A stretch of DNA of 64,000 nt from an uncultured Alphaproteobacteria bacterium (GCA_937895955.1 CALAZI010000160.1:1-64000), one strand, 5' to 3'; shown: positions 1 through 8,652, counted from the first letter of the stretch. The notes: generated by a model not told the origin, from the letters alone. Made by a program: numbers and translations.

Positions 1-34
1 TGTGAGATAGATCGTCAATTCGCCGTTGCCGCCC

Positions 35-958
35 TCATCGCCGATGATCCATGAGGGGAATTCCGAGACGCTTTGCCTTGTCGGCGAGATTGTCGGTGAC
101 GCCGGCGCCGGGGAAGACGACGAGGCCGATGGGCAGCGCTTCGAGCAGCGCGTCGTTGCGTTTGAAGGGCGCGGCCTTGGCGTGACGCGTCCAGTCCGGC
201 TTGAAGACGATCTGCGCGACCTTGCGATTGTCGGCCCAGGAGGCGGCGATCTTCTCGGCGCCGCGCGGCGTGCCGCCATGGAGGAGGACCATGTCGGGAT
301 GTTTGGCGCGGACGCGGTCGAGCGCGGCCCAGATCGCGGCGACATCGTTGCAGTCGGGCCCGCCGGCGAAGGCGATTTTGGTTCCGGCGGGCGTCAGCGG
401 TTCGATTTCGGCGCGGCGCTTGGCGGCGATGAAGTCGCGGCTGTCGATCACGGCGGCGGTCAAGGCGCGATGGCTCGTGCGCGATCCGTTGCGCGGCCGC
501 CAGGCTTCGCCGAGATGACGCTCGAACAGCGTGACCGCGGCGTCGCGCATGAGTTCGTGGGCGTTGCGCCGTTCGATGAGCGATAGGCCTTCGGCGACCA
601 GGCGTTCCAGTTCGACGGAGCGAATCTCTGAGCCGTCCTGGTCGCGCTGACTGCGCCGCTGCTCGCTTTCATTGTGATCGAGGGCGCGTTCCGTGCGTTG
701 GAGGCTCAAGTGAAACACGTTGGTCAGCGACCAGAGCAGCGGCGAGAGGTCGCCTTCAAGGCGCGTGTCGGCAAGCGTCGCGACCAGCGCGTCGACCATG
801 TCGGCGACGGCGCCTTGCAAAGGACCTGCTTCCGGCAAGGGGCGCGGATCAGGCTCGTCGCTTCCTTGCCGCCAGCCATAGAGCTGCAATTCGTGGAGCA
901 CCTGCGCGGTCGCCGATTCAGCGTGTTCGATGTCGTCGCGGGCGAAGTCGTCGTTCAT
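35..958 (-). CDS. DUF2493 (SLOG-like) domain protein of ICE maintenance block
   Basis: About 307 residues. The C-terminal third reads as a DUF2493 Rossmann-like domain: a strand running into AFAGGPDCND, then VLLHGGTPRGAEKIAASWA, then VVFPGAGVTDNLADKAKRLG, the glycine-rich nucleotide or ligand loops of the YspA/SLOG group. The N-terminal two thirds are helical and charged and match no domain I know. The start at 958 was chosen because a GGAGG ribosome site lies just upstream and the protein then opens MNDDFARDD; the longer frame upstream has arginine-rich, low-information sequence typical of antisense shadow. In alphaproteobacterial ICEs this family sits beside toprim, ParB and DUF932 genes, as here. 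The molecular role is not established; nucleotide-signal sensing is a guess from the fold. The family call is fairly secure. Confidence 0.85.
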   Translation of the reverse strand: MNDDFARDDIEHAESATAQVLHELQLYGWRQGSDEPDPRPLPEAGPLQGAVADMVDALVATLADTRLEGDLSPLLWSLTNVFHLSLQRTERALDHNESEQRRSQRDQDGSEIRSVELERLVAEGLSLIERRNAHELMRDAAVTLFERHLGEAWRPRNGSRTSHRALTAAVIDSRDFIAAKRRAEIEPLTPAGTKIAFAGGPDCNDVAAIWAALDRVRAKHPDMVLLHGGTPRGAEKIAASWADNRKVAQIVFKPDWTRHAKAAPFKRNDALLEALPIGLVVFPGAGVTDNLADKAKRLGIPLMDHRR

Positions 959-1294
959 GATAGCCTCCTCATTGTCCCTGCGCGGGAGCGCGCGGGGCTC
1001 TTGTGAAGCGACCACCAGCCGGATCCGGCGCGCGACCCGCACCCTTTCGGGCCGGAGCGCAGCGGAGGACGCCGGAACGGGGATTTCTTGTCTCGCGAGG
1101 AATGGCGGCCCGCCAAAGGCGCCCGCGTGAAGCGCGTCTTGGAATACATCTCCGCCAGGGGAAGAAATCCTCGAGCCGGCGTTGCGGGACGCGCGGCGCA
1201 TCCGGCACTCTCGCCCGAAACTGGAGCCCCGCGCTCGCGCGCATTGGACCGCTGAGGCCATCTTCGACGATGGCGTGACGACGGTCGGACGATG
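959..1294. other. Intergenic stretch between DUF2493 and toprim genes
   Basis: 336 bases with no convincing gene. Several open frames cross it on both strands, but all are Arg/Ala/Pro-rich products of GC-rich sequence and none has a recognisable motif. The first bases next to the DUF2493 start hold its GGAGG ribosome site. The stretch may contain the promoter and leader of that gene; no clear -35/-10 pair was seen. Confidence 0.5.
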
Positions 1295-2314
1295 TTACTG
1301 GCTGCGTGCGCTGATGAATCGCTGTCGATCGTCGGCGGTGAGCTGGTCGGCCAGATGCGCCGCGAGCATACCGGCGCCATCGGCGATGAGATCGTCGTTG
1401 AAGTCCTTGCGCCGCGGCGTCAGCAGAATGGCCTCAATGGAAAGGGTGCTCAGCCTTTGGGCAAGGCGGGCGGCCGCATTTCGTCCGGCGGCGTCGCTGT
1501 CGGCGGCAATGTAGATCCGTCGTACTTGCGCCGGCGGGATAAGCGCCGCGAGATGCGCAGCCGATAAAGCGGCGATCATCGACAGGGTCGGCATCGCAAT
1601 GCGCAAGGACAGCATTGTTTCAATGCCTTCCCCTACTGCCATCACTTCTGCATGCGGACCGAAGCGCACGCCATTGCCCGCGAGCGCGCCCATGGCACGG
1701 CGTGGTGAGTCAATCGGCGCCTTCTGCGATCCGTCGGCGCTAAGATAGGTGCGCATCAGGCCCCTGATGCGACCGGTGTTGTCAGTGACTGCGGCGAGCA
1801 TGGCCGGCGCCGCCAGCTGTCGATACGTGTCATCGCATCGATAGTAGCACTTGGGATGATAGCGCAGGGCATCAGGAGTGACGGGGCATTCGATACCACG
1901 CGAGTGGATATAGGTTTCGGCAGGCGTGCCGGAGATCGGCTCAGCGGCTGCAAAGAGCCGAGTAGCCGCCGCGTCGCGCTGTTGATTGTTCGATGCAGGA
2001 AGCGGGCGACACACGCTCAGAAACCGCTCGGCTTCGATCAGCGCATCGAGGTGCCGGTCAGCACCAACAGCGCTCGCAATGATATCGAGCAGATCGCCAT
2101 GCTCGCCGGTCGCGCCGTCCGTCCATTTGCCGCGCGCGCCTTTGCCGCCGATTGGACCCTGGAGACGCAGGTAAAGGCTGCGTCCCTTCGCGTTGCGCCG
2201 GTCGCCGACGATCCAGTAGCCGCCGATCTTTCGGCCGTTCGACAAGTAATTGCGGCAAACGTCTTCCGCGCGCTCGGCGAGGCGGCGCACGATCTCCGCG
2301 GTTCGCTCCGGCAT
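1295..2314 (-). CDS. Toprim domain-containing primase-like protein (DUF7146 type)
   Basis: 339 residues. The toprim catalytic signature is visible: the conserved Glu in VMAVGEGIETMLS (roughly residues 225-237) and the DxD motif in IYIAADSDAAG about 45 residues later, which together bind the metal ions of primases and topoisomerases. The N-terminal half has the layout of plasmid and ICE toprim proteins, including a YIHSRGI segment ahead of the toprim core, but no CHC2 zinc finger of DnaG type. It probably acts in single-stranded DNA metabolism or priming of the mobile element. It lies downstream of the parB-like gene on the same strand, separated by a strong hairpin, so it may be transcribed separately. 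The family is secure; the substrate is unknown. Confidence 0.88.
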   Translation of the reverse strand: MPERTAEIVRRLAERAEDVCRNYLSNGRKIGGYWIVGDRRNAKGRSLYLRLQGPIGGKGARGKWTDGATGEHGDLLDIIASAVGADRHLDALIEAERFLSVCRPLPASNNQQRDAAATRLFAAAEPISGTPAETYIHSRGIECPVTPDALRYHPKCYYRCDDTYRQLAAPAMLAAVTDNTGRIRGLMRTYLSADGSQKAPIDSPRRAMGALAGNGVRFGPHAEVMAVGEGIETMLSLRIAMPTLSMIAALSAAHLAALIPPAQVRRIYIAADSDAAGRNAAARLAQRLSTLSIEAILLTPRRKDFNDDLIADGAGMLAAHLADQLTADDRQRFISARSQ

Positions 2315-2334
2315 GGCGCGTTCTCCCGATGAAA

Positions 2335-2360
2335 GAAGCGCGCCCTTGCGGGCGCGCTTC
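2335..2360 (-). terminator. Perfect 11-bp hairpin between parB-like and toprim genes
   Basis: Two perfect 11-base arms, GAAGCGCGCCC and GGGCGCGCTTC, separated by four bases. The hairpin lies just after the parB-like stop codon and before the toprim start. On the minus strand the second arm is followed by a short TTTC run rather than a long T tract, so it may be a weak intrinsic terminator, an attenuator or an mRNA-end stabiliser. Confidence 0.6.
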
Positions 2361-2382
2361 GATGATGATGATCGGCAGGCCG

Positions 2383-4407
2383 CTATTCCGCCGCAATCGC
2401 GGGAGCGGCCGGGTCATCGACGACGATGGTAGCGAGTGCGTCGGCTATCGGAGTTCGCAGTACGGCCGGAAGCCAGTCGCAATCCTGAAGGAGGTCCTCG
2501 GCGGCTTTCGCCATCTCGGGCCTCCTGAGGCTGGCGATGCGGTCGGCAGCCTCTTCGCCTTTGGCTTCTCGAACCGCTTCCAGGATTTGCGCCTTGGTGA
2601 TCCGCCCGAAATAAGCTTCCGCAGAAGGGCGCCAACCGGCGGCTTGCAAGTCGAGATCGATGGCGCCTGCGAGGTGATCGGCGTTGGTGGCTGCACCCGA
2701 TCGGCGATCGTAGGGCCGGAAGACGGCGTCCACGCTGAGCGCGACGCAATGCGCGAACAGCGCCCTACGAACGCCCTCCTCCATCGCCGCGAGATGCTCC
2801 CAGAGATTGGACGGGTCCGCCGGCAGGACGTCCGCAAACGCCTGATGACGCGCGTCAATCGATGCCGCCGCTGCGCTATCGGAAAGCCCGGCGGCGCCGC
2901 TCCTGAGGAGGCTCTGGCGCGCAGCGATGTCGATGCAACTGTGCTGCCCGCGCCTATAGAAAAGATCGAGACAAAGCGCGTGTAGCGCGGCGACGAAGGC
3001 GATGTCCGGGCGTTTCGCCAACGCGTCGCGAAGAGCGAGCGTCCGCCACTCGGTCAGCTCGATGAGCAGCCGGTCCGGAAGGGGGCGGTCGGGTTCCTCA
3101 CTGGCATCATCTAGCTCCACTTCTGCGGATGGCGATGCGGCACCATGCGAACTGTCGTCATCGGCGTGGGCGGCGGCGTCGTCTTTTGAAGCACCTACTT
3201 CTTCCGCTGGCGCTTCATCTTCGGGCTTCACGAAGCCGCGTTCGACACGCAACGCGCCCGATGGGTCGAGACTGACGTAGGCGCCCGCGCGAGCGACTTC
3301 CTCAGCAGGAAAACGCCAGGGACGTTGCTCGAACGCTTCGATCCCGGCTTCGAGTTCGCCGAGCCGGCGGTCGACTTCGTCGGACAGCTCTTCGGTTCCT
3401 TCGTGCCCCTCTTGCAGCGCGTCGTACTCAGCCTTGAGGGAGTCATAGATCGACTGCTCCGCTTCCGTCAGAGCAGATTGCTCGCCTGTGAGGCGACGCA
3501 GGCCGAAAGTGTGTCCATAGGGAAAGTCGACGGCGACCTCGACCCACTTCCAGCCCTCGCCGCGGATTTCGGCGGCGCAGGATTCAAGTTTTTCGGCGAC
3601 GAGGCGATTAAGGAGCCCCGCATCCTGCAGCCACCCGTCGTCAGCATCAGAGAAGAGATCGCGAAGGGTCACGCCGCCAGCTTCCTCGTAAGCTTCAATG
3701 CCGACGAAGCGCGCGCGCTTGTCGCCGGCGCGGACGGCGCCTTCGGTCAGCATGCGGCGGATGTGATAGGGCTCGCGATTATAGCCGTTCTTCAGCGCCT
3801 CCCAGATTTGGCATTGGCGCTGATGGTCGCCGTTCACCGTGAACGCCATCAGCTGTTCGAGGGTCATCGTATCGTCCGCATAGAGATCGAGAAGCGCCGA
3901 CGCGACGGCGGCGAGCTTCAGCCGCTGCTTGACGACCGCCGGCGTCACGAAAAAGGCGGCGGCGATTTCTTCCTCGCTTTTGCCTTTCTCGCGCAGCGTC
4001 TGAAAGGCGCGGAACTGGTCGAGCGGATGCAAGGGCGCACGCTGGATGTTCTCGGCGAGGCTGTCTTCCTCGGCGAGACCATCGGTGCGGATGACGCAGG
4101 GGATTGGCGCATCGGGCGCAAGTCGCTTCTGCTGCACCAGCAATTGAAGCGCGCGGAAGCGGCGGCCGCCGGCCGGGACTTCATACATGCCGGTCTCGGC
4201 GCCACTCTCATCGAGGACAGCGCGCACGGTGAGGCCCTGAAGGAGCGTTCGCAGCGCGATGTCCTCGGCAAGCTCCTCGATCGAGACGCCCGCCTTCACC
4301 TGGCGGACATTCGACTGGGAGAGAACAAGCTTGCTGAGATGGATATCCCGCGAAGCGCTTAAGCAAAGGGTCGCGGCGGGTTTCGTCTTCAGTTTCGGTT
4401 TGGCCAT
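2383..4407 (-). CDS. ParB/RepB/Spo0J family protein, long ICE type
   Basis: 674 residues, much longer than chromosomal ParB (about 300). The N-terminal 120 residues form the ParB/Srx-like domain: LSQSNVR, then the basic EVPAGGRRFRAL motif in the place of the CTP-binding GERR box, then SLAENIQR matching ENxQR. A helix-turn-helix region follows (EEEIAAAFFVTPAVVKQRLKLA, about residues 150-175). The rest is an acidic linker (about residues 395-430) and a helical C-terminal region of unknown role. ICE proteins of this type are annotated as ParB-like partition or maintenance proteins; no ParA gene is seen nearby, so a regulatory role is equally possible. Its 5' leader is shared with the DUF932 gene (see 4408-4478). 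Start ATG at 4407 fits that leader exactly. Confidence 0.9.
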   Translation of the reverse strand: MAKPKLKTKPAATLCLSASRDIHLSKLVLSQSNVRQVKAGVSIEELAEDIALRTLLQGLTVRAVLDESGAETGMYEVPAGGRRFRALQLLVQQKRLAPDAPIPCVIRTDGLAEEDSLAENIQRAPLHPLDQFRAFQTLREKGKSEEEIAAAFFVTPAVVKQRLKLAAVASALLDLYADDTMTLEQLMAFTVNGDHQRQCQIWEALKNGYNREPYHIRRMLTEGAVRAGDKRARFVGIEAYEEAGGVTLRDLFSDADDGWLQDAGLLNRLVAEKLESCAAEIRGEGWKWVEVAVDFPYGHTFGLRRLTGEQSALTEAEQSIYDSLKAEYDALQEGHEGTEELSDEVDRRLGELEAGIEAFEQRPWRFPAEEVARAGAYVSLDPSGALRVERGFVKPEDEAPAEEVGASKDDAAAHADDDSSHGAASPSAEVELDDASEEPDRPLPDRLLIELTEWRTLALRDALAKRPDIAFVAALHALCLDLFYRRGQHSCIDIAARQSLLRSGAAGLSDSAAAASIDARHQAFADVLPADPSNLWEHLAAMEEGVRRALFAHCVALSVDAVFRPYDRRSGAATNADHLAGAIDLDLQAAGWRPSAEAYFGRITKAQILEAVREAKGEEAADRIASLRRPEMAKAAEDLLQDCDWLPAVLRTPIADALATIVVDDPAAPAIAAE

Positions 4408-4478
4408 GGGTAAGTCTCCGCGACGGGCCGGCCGAAAGACTCTCTTTCAGCCTCCAACTCCGTCACGGAAAGTCACGG
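4408..4478 (-). promoter_or_regulatory. Conserved 5' leader of the parB-like gene (copy 1)
   Basis: The bases ahead of the start codon are nearly the same as those ahead of the DUF932 gene at 6601-6666. Shared blocks, read on the plus strand, are CTCCGCGACGGG, GGCCG, AGACTCTCT and the 9-base palindrome CCGTCACGG (4460-4468). The palindrome begins 53 bases from the start codon here and 52 in the other copy. Only promoters, operators or structured leaders are expected to be kept like this between unrelated genes. Confidence 0.7.
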
Positions 4479-4514
4479 CACTCTCTCGCTTTCTTATGCC
4501 TCAGTCGGCGTAAT

Positions 4515-5294
4515 TCAGATTTTATTATTTGGGACTGATTGACGGGAAAAGGAATGCGCCAATTTGCGAAACGCAGCAAAAATCGGATTGCCAATATAAC
4601 CGCTTCGGAGAAGCGCGTCGCGTGCGGCGCCAGGATCTTTTTCTATCGTTGCCAATTCAGCGCGCGCTTCAGCAATTGAATCATCGAAAAGTTTTGGCGC
4701 AGTGATACGTTGCCAGCCGAATATCGGAATTGATGCCAAGAGCACGGCAACGATTTTCGAATGTATGAGAAGCGCGACTTGGCCAACAAAGCCTGCATGC
4801 GTTTGCGGAGACGCTTGAACCACGTCGAGCTGCTTGGGTAATTGACTGAGGAAACTCGAAACTACGACGGAAGAGGATCGAGCCAGCTCTAGCGCTGGCG
4901 CAAAGAGTAACTCAGCGGCGAAAAGCAGTGAGGTGGAGGCTATGAGTGTGATGCAAAAGAAAGCTATGAACCCGTGGAGGATTCGTTTGGAAACCAGCAC
5001 CTCAGCGTCTGCGTAAGCCGCTACCGCCTGCGCCAATCTCTGGCGATAACTTTCTATTGCTTGCGCCCATTCTTCACCTTGTAGGGCATTCTTGTTTGGC
5101 CGCTTTACGCGTCGAGGCTGGCCGTCTTTTCTGAGGGTAAGGACACCGTCATCGTGTAGTTTTTGACGAATTTCTTGGAGCTTTCCGCGCACAGCACGAA
5201 AGGCTAAGAGCTGCCAAGCGCCAAATACTAAAATTGCTACAAGAACTGCTAGGAGCGCAAACTTGATCAGTCGCCCCAGAATTTCCATTTCCAT
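4515..5294 (-). CDS. Predicted membrane protein of unknown function
   Basis: 259 residues. It shows an N-terminal hydrophobic segment (about residues 9-30, KFALLAVLVAILVFGAWQLL), a soluble charged loop with a coiled-coil-like stretch (about 40-100), a second membrane segment near residues 105-130 (IAFFCITLIASTSLLFAAEL) and a third near 175-195 (VAVLLASIPIF). The C-terminal tail is soluble and ends with basic residues. I recognise no family. It lies between the parB-like and DUF932 genes on the same strand but has lower GC than both and lacks their shared leader, so it may be a later insertion into the maintenance block. A role in surface exclusion or phage exclusion is possible but not supported by any motif. 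Confidence 0.6.
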   Translation of the reverse strand: MEMEILGRLIKFALLAVLVAILVFGAWQLLAFRAVRGKLQEIRQKLHDDGVLTLRKDGQPRRVKRPNKNALQGEEWAQAIESYRQRLAQAVAAYADAEVLVSKRILHGFIAFFCITLIASTSLLFAAELLFAPALELARSSSVVVSSFLSQLPKQLDVVQASPQTHAGFVGQVALLIHSKIVAVLLASIPIFGWQRITAPKLFDDSIAEARAELATIEKDPGAARDALLRSGYIGNPIFAAFRKLAHSFSRQSVPNNKI

Positions 5295-5400
5295 GTTGGC
5301 CCCTCCGCAATATCTTTTTTGTCAAGCGAACGGCGCTAAGGTGTCAATATCCTTCTTGAGCTTAGCTCGACAAAGCGGAGGGGTTATTGAACGACAAACG

Positions 5401-6600
5401 TCAATTCGCCATGCATCCCTGCAAGACTCGTCTGGCGTGACTTTCCATCTCCAGCCGCGCGTCCTGATGCGCCTTGCCGCGGGCGACGGCGGTAATGCCC
5501 TGCACGAAGTCAAAGACGCTGACGGGCGGGCGGCCTTCCTCAGCGAGGACGGTCTCGATGATGGTCGCGGTCTCGGCTTTCGAGAAGCCGCGCTTCCTTA
5601 AGTAATCGCTGCGGTCTTCGTCGTTGCGGGCGACGATTGTCTCGCGCGCCGCCCTGATGCTGTTGATGAAGGGCATCGGCGATGACTCGGCGAAGCGCGT
5701 CAGCGCTGGCGCGGCTTCGCGTGCGAAGCGGTCCGATGCATATTTCGAGTGGCGGATGACGATCTCCTGAAAGTCCTCAACGCCCCAGAGATTGCGGTTC
5801 TGGCAGACGGCGCGGAGATAAAATGACGCCAAGCCGAGCGTCTTCGCGCCAACTTCCGAGTTCCAGCAGTAAAAGCCGCGGAAGAAGAGATCGGGAGAGC
5901 CGTCGGGGAGCTTGCCCGCTTCGATGGGGTTCAAATCATCGACCAGGAACAGGAAGACGTCGCGGTCGGAGGCGTAGAGCGTCGTCGAGTCGCGGCTGAC
6001 TTCGGCGTTCGGGTTGTAGACGCCGGTCGACCAGTCGAGGACGCCGGGGATTTTCCAGCGCGTGTCGCCGACGCCGTCGCCGGCGATCTTCATGACCGCC
6101 GAGACGAGCTCGTGATCATAGATACGGCCGTAGTCGGGGCCGGTGACGGCGCGAAGCTCCATACGTCCATCTTCCGTCTCCAGCGTCTTCACCTGCTCGG
6201 CGCGATGCGTCGTCAGCCCGTATTGAAGATTGATCGCGGCGAGCGGCGCCGGGAGCTGGCGCAGATAGGACGCCGGCGCGCCGACCAGCGAACTCAGCTG
6301 GCCGAAGCTCCAATGCGTCGGCGCAGCCGGCGCGTCGCCGTCCGGCAGAAGGAGTTCGAGCCGTTCGGCATCGTCGCGCGAGGCTTCGACCCGGATCGCC
6401 GCGCTTTCGACAACCCGGGTCCGGCTCCTCGCCGCGCGCGCGTTCACCGACGCATGAAGATCGGTAAGCGATAGGAAGCGCTCGTCATCGGGACGCGAGA
6501 ACCATTCGGAAGAAACACGGCCGATACGCGAGCCGCGCGAGACATCAACCTTGTAACCGCCCGACGCATCGGCACGGGCATCCAGAACCTGAAGGGACAT
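5401..6600 (-). CDS. DUF932 domain-containing protein
   Basis: 399 residues, typical length for the phage/plasmid DUF932 family. Family features are visible: the LPDGDAPAAPTHWSFGQLSS segment, a motif around YLRQLPAPLAAINLQYGL, the DYGRIYDHELVSAVMK stretch and the SEVGAKTLGLASFYLRAVC stretch. Members are common in ICEs, plasmids and phages, next to ParB, DUF736 and ArdC genes; some relate to LGT-type proteins, but no biochemical role is known to me. The ATG at 6600 follows the same leader as the parB-like gene, implying joint control. Downstream on the strand lies the membrane protein gene, then the parB-like gene. The family call is secure. Confidence 0.9.
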   Translation of the reverse strand: MSLQVLDARADASGGYKVDVSRGSRIGRVSSEWFSRPDDERFLSLTDLHASVNARAARSRTRVVESAAIRVEASRDDAERLELLLPDGDAPAAPTHWSFGQLSSLVGAPASYLRQLPAPLAAINLQYGLTTHRAEQVKTLETEDGRMELRAVTGPDYGRIYDHELVSAVMKIAGDGVGDTRWKIPGVLDWSTGVYNPNAEVSRDSTTLYASDRDVFLFLVDDLNPIEAGKLPDGSPDLFFRGFYCWNSEVGAKTLGLASFYLRAVCQNRNLWGVEDFQEIVIRHSKYASDRFAREAAPALTRFAESSPMPFINSIRAARETIVARNDEDRSDYLRKRGFSKAETATIIETVLAEEGRPPVSVFDFVQGITAVARGKAHQDARLEMESHARRVLQGCMAN

Positions 6601-6666
6601 GGGAATTCTCCGCGACGGGCGGCCGCGAGACTCTCTCTCAACCCGTAAAACCCGTCACGGAAACTG
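6601..6666 (-). promoter_or_regulatory. Conserved 5' leader of the DUF932 gene (copy 2)
   Basis: Second copy of the leader described at 4408-4478. It holds the same CTCCGCGACGGG, GGCCG and AGACTCTCT blocks and the same CCGTCACGG palindrome (6652-6660). The inserted and deleted bases are few and compensate so that the palindrome-to-start distance is kept within one base. This suggests a shared operator or an RNA structure in the 5' untranslated region. Confidence 0.7.
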
Positions 6667-6678
6667 GCGCTCAATCCT

Positions 6679-7530
6679 TCACTTTCCTTGCGTTTCGCCC
6701 AAGGCGAATATCGCGGACAACATATCATCATACAGAATATGGTTTCCGCTCTGCGGCGCGCTTACGAAATGATGATCAAAGTCAGCGCCAGCCTCCCTGA
6801 GGGACGCCGCAAAAGCCATTTGGACCGATGCCGGAACGACCTGATCCTCCGGATCCGTTAGCAAGACCAATTTTCCGACTTTATTCGCGGCGATCTGATT
6901 CACCTGGGTGATCGGATCCACGAAGTCCTCGAATCCCGTCACATCTCGCTGCAATCCAAGCAGGCGCAGACGTTCACCGACCGCAATATTGCCGGAAGCG
7001 ATTACGGTGTGGCGCACGTCCTTTCTTCTTGCCAGCAAACACGCCGCCAAATGGCCGCCGCCTGACAAGCCGGCGAGATCAATTTGCGCCCAGCCAAATG
7101 CGTCCGAAAGACGGCTGATTGCGCGATCAACCAGGCAGATTTCACGCAGGCGGCGCCTGTGCATGTGGTTTCCAGAAGAGCCGTATATGCCCGGCCTCGC
7201 GAGAAACACGAATGTACGCTCCTTTGATGAACTCAGTGAGGCGGCCTCAAATTGGAGCGTGGCAGGCGAGGCGTTCTCGTAGCCAGGCCGAACGCGAAAA
7301 CCTAAATCGCATCGCTCAACCACATCGCCTGACAGGTAGATTATCGGCGGTTTGCTGTCGCTCCTCCTTGATCCATAGAAGCGAAGAATTTCTGCGTCGC
7401 CTTGGCACTCAACTGTCAAGCGCCCCGGTTGATTTGAGTATCGCCAGTCTGGATGGACTCCTTTGAGGACGTCAGTTGGGGAAAAGGGAACGTCTTCGGC
7501 TTCAAGTGGAAAGGCGACAGGTTTGCTCAT
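6679..7530 (-). CDS. Alpha/beta-hydrolase-like serine esterase
   Basis: 283 residues. The likely nucleophile is the Ser in DLAGLSGGGHLAAC (about residues 153-166). A candidate acid is in LLTDPEDQVVPAS (about 225-237) and a candidate His in SGNHILYDD (about 262-270), in the order and spacing of alpha/beta hydrolases with a prolyl-oligopeptidase-like arrangement. There is no signal peptide, so it should be cytoplasmic. The substrate is unknown. It is an unusual guest in an ICE maintenance block: it sits between DUF932 and the AbiE pair, and the end of the toxin gene is lost 37 bases upstream of its start, as if it arrived by a recombination event that cut the toxin. A defence or host-modifying role is possible, but a cargo enzyme is just as likely. 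Confidence 0.75.
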   Translation of the reverse strand: MSKPVAFPLEAEDVPFSPTDVLKGVHPDWRYSNQPGRLTVECQGDAEILRFYGSRRSDSKPPIIYLSGDVVERCDLGFRVRPGYENASPATLQFEAASLSSSKERTFVFLARPGIYGSSGNHMHRRRLREICLVDRAISRLSDAFGWAQIDLAGLSGGGHLAACLLARRKDVRHTVIASGNIAVGERLRLLGLQRDVTGFEDFVDPITQVNQIAANKVGKLVLLTDPEDQVVPASVQMAFAASLREAGADFDHHFVSAPQSGNHILYDDMLSAIFALGETQGK

Positions 7531-7567
7531 CGGTCCGAAAGGTCTCGACCTTGTTCCAACATAGCTT

Positions 7568-8029
7568 CTAAATTAGCGTCACTACATCGCCAAAGCCGAC
7601 ATCGATCTGCACGGGAATGCGGGTCCGGCCAAGCATCGCGGCCGTCCTGACGCGCACGCCGCCATAGGCCTGATCCTCCCGGATCGCCTCGGCGCGCAAG
7701 GCGCCGGCATTGAAGGTCAGCCCATCCATCTCGATCGGAATTCGGCAAACGTCCGCGAACGCAGGTTTGACTGCATCGATAGCCGGATCGCCCTGCCCCA
7801 GGAGATCGAGGTCCTGCGTCGGTCGGAAAGGGTCATCGAGCCAGACGGTGAAGAGCATCGCCCCCTTGAGGATGAATCGTTCGCGATGCGGCGAGGCTTC
7901 AAGGCGGGCAAGCAGGCGCTCGATCGCATAGCGTCGGAGCACGAATTGCATGTCGACATTCCGGTCGCGCGCGAGGGCGCGGAGTCGCGCGAACAGGGAG
8001 GCGGCGCGGTTCACGCCCCTAGCCCTCAT
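7568..8029 (-). pseudogene. abiEii: AbiEii-type nucleotidyltransferase toxin, C-terminally truncated
   Basis: 153 residues against roughly 220-300 in intact family members. The N-terminal nucleotidyltransferase core is present: RFILKGAMLFTVW (residues 51-63) supplies the KG motif and RPTQDLDLLG (69-78) the DxD metal-binding pair. The frame ends right after QIDVGFGDVV, the point where intact toxins continue into the helical C-terminal domain. The remainder is absent and the hydrolase gene begins 37 bases further on. AbiEii toxins are type IV toxins that transfer nucleotides, in studied cases to tRNA acceptor stems. The ATG at 8029 overlaps the antitoxin end by 11 bases, as usual for this pair; GTG at 8014 is an alternative start. 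A toxin that still works in this short form cannot be excluded, but decay is more likely. Confidence 0.75.
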
Positions 8030-8642
8030 CGGCGACGCCGCTTTCGAGATAGGGACGGATGACCGTCCAGATGCGGAGTTTCCGGGCGTAAGCCGCGATC
8101 GTGTCTGGGTTCGCCTTGCGCGATCGCCACCCCTGACGCAGGGCTTTGAGCGCGACGTCGAGACCGACCTTGTTGCGGAACCGGAAGCAGTCGACGATCG
8201 ATTTCGACGGATCGAAGACTTTGACGGCGACGCCATCGATCGTGTGCGTCCGGACGCCGAGCGAGAGCCCGGCGGCGCCGAACCGCACGACGCGAATTGG
8301 CGGGTATTCGATCGCCGGTTTGCGATCCTTCGATCCGATCGCGATCCAGACGCCGCGCGGGAGCTGCAAAGTGATCTCATGAAATTGCAGCGCGGAGACG
8401 AGGCAGATCACCGCTCTCGGGGCGCGCTTGGCGACTTCTGCGAAGGAATGGTGGAAATCCACCTCGGCGCCGGCGATTTCGTAAAGCCCGCGGGACGGTT
8501 GGCGCAGCACGCCCTCTTCCACCAGTCGCGACAGGGTTGGCGGGTGGACGCCTTGAGATTTGAGGTCCGACATGCGCAGGATGCCGTGTCGGGCGAGGAG
8601 CCCCAGCGCAAGGTCGCGCTGGCTGGGAGCGGTAGTTGTCAT
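8019..8642 (-). CDS. abiEi: AbiEi family antitoxin
   Basis: 207 residues. The N-terminal winged-helix domain (about residues 5-55: DLALGLLARHGILRMSDLKS followed by TLSRLVEEGVLRQPSRGLYE) and the C-terminal AbiEi domain containing KVFDPSKSIVDCFRFRNKVG are both visible. AbiEi proteins repress their own promoter and block the AbiEii toxin without forming a complex (type IV toxin-antitoxin). The gene looks complete although its partner toxin at 7568-8029 is truncated, the usual direction of decay for such modules. An imperfect inverted repeat just upstream (8653-8678) is the likely operator. Confidence 0.9.
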   Translation of the reverse strand: MTTTAPSQRDLALGLLARHGILRMSDLKSQGVHPPTLSRLVEEGVLRQPSRGLYEIAGAEVDFHHSFAEVAKRAPRAVICLVSALQFHEITLQLPRGVWIAIGSKDRKPAIEYPPIRVVRFGAAGLSLGVRTHTIDGVAVKVFDPSKSIVDCFRFRNKVGLDVALKALRQGWRSRKANPDTIAAYARKLRIWTVIRPYLESGVADEG

Positions 8643-8652
8643 GTTACAAAAT

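Noticed and set aside
959..1261. N-terminal extension of the DUF2493 gene to 1261
   Set aside because: The extra 100 residues are Arg/Ala-rich without motifs, and a GGAGG ribosome site stands directly before the internal ATG at 958.
3325..4362. Long plus-strand open frame of 345 codons opposite the parB-like gene
   Set aside because: It is antisense to a clear ParB family gene with intact motifs; such long shadows are common in GC-rich DNA.
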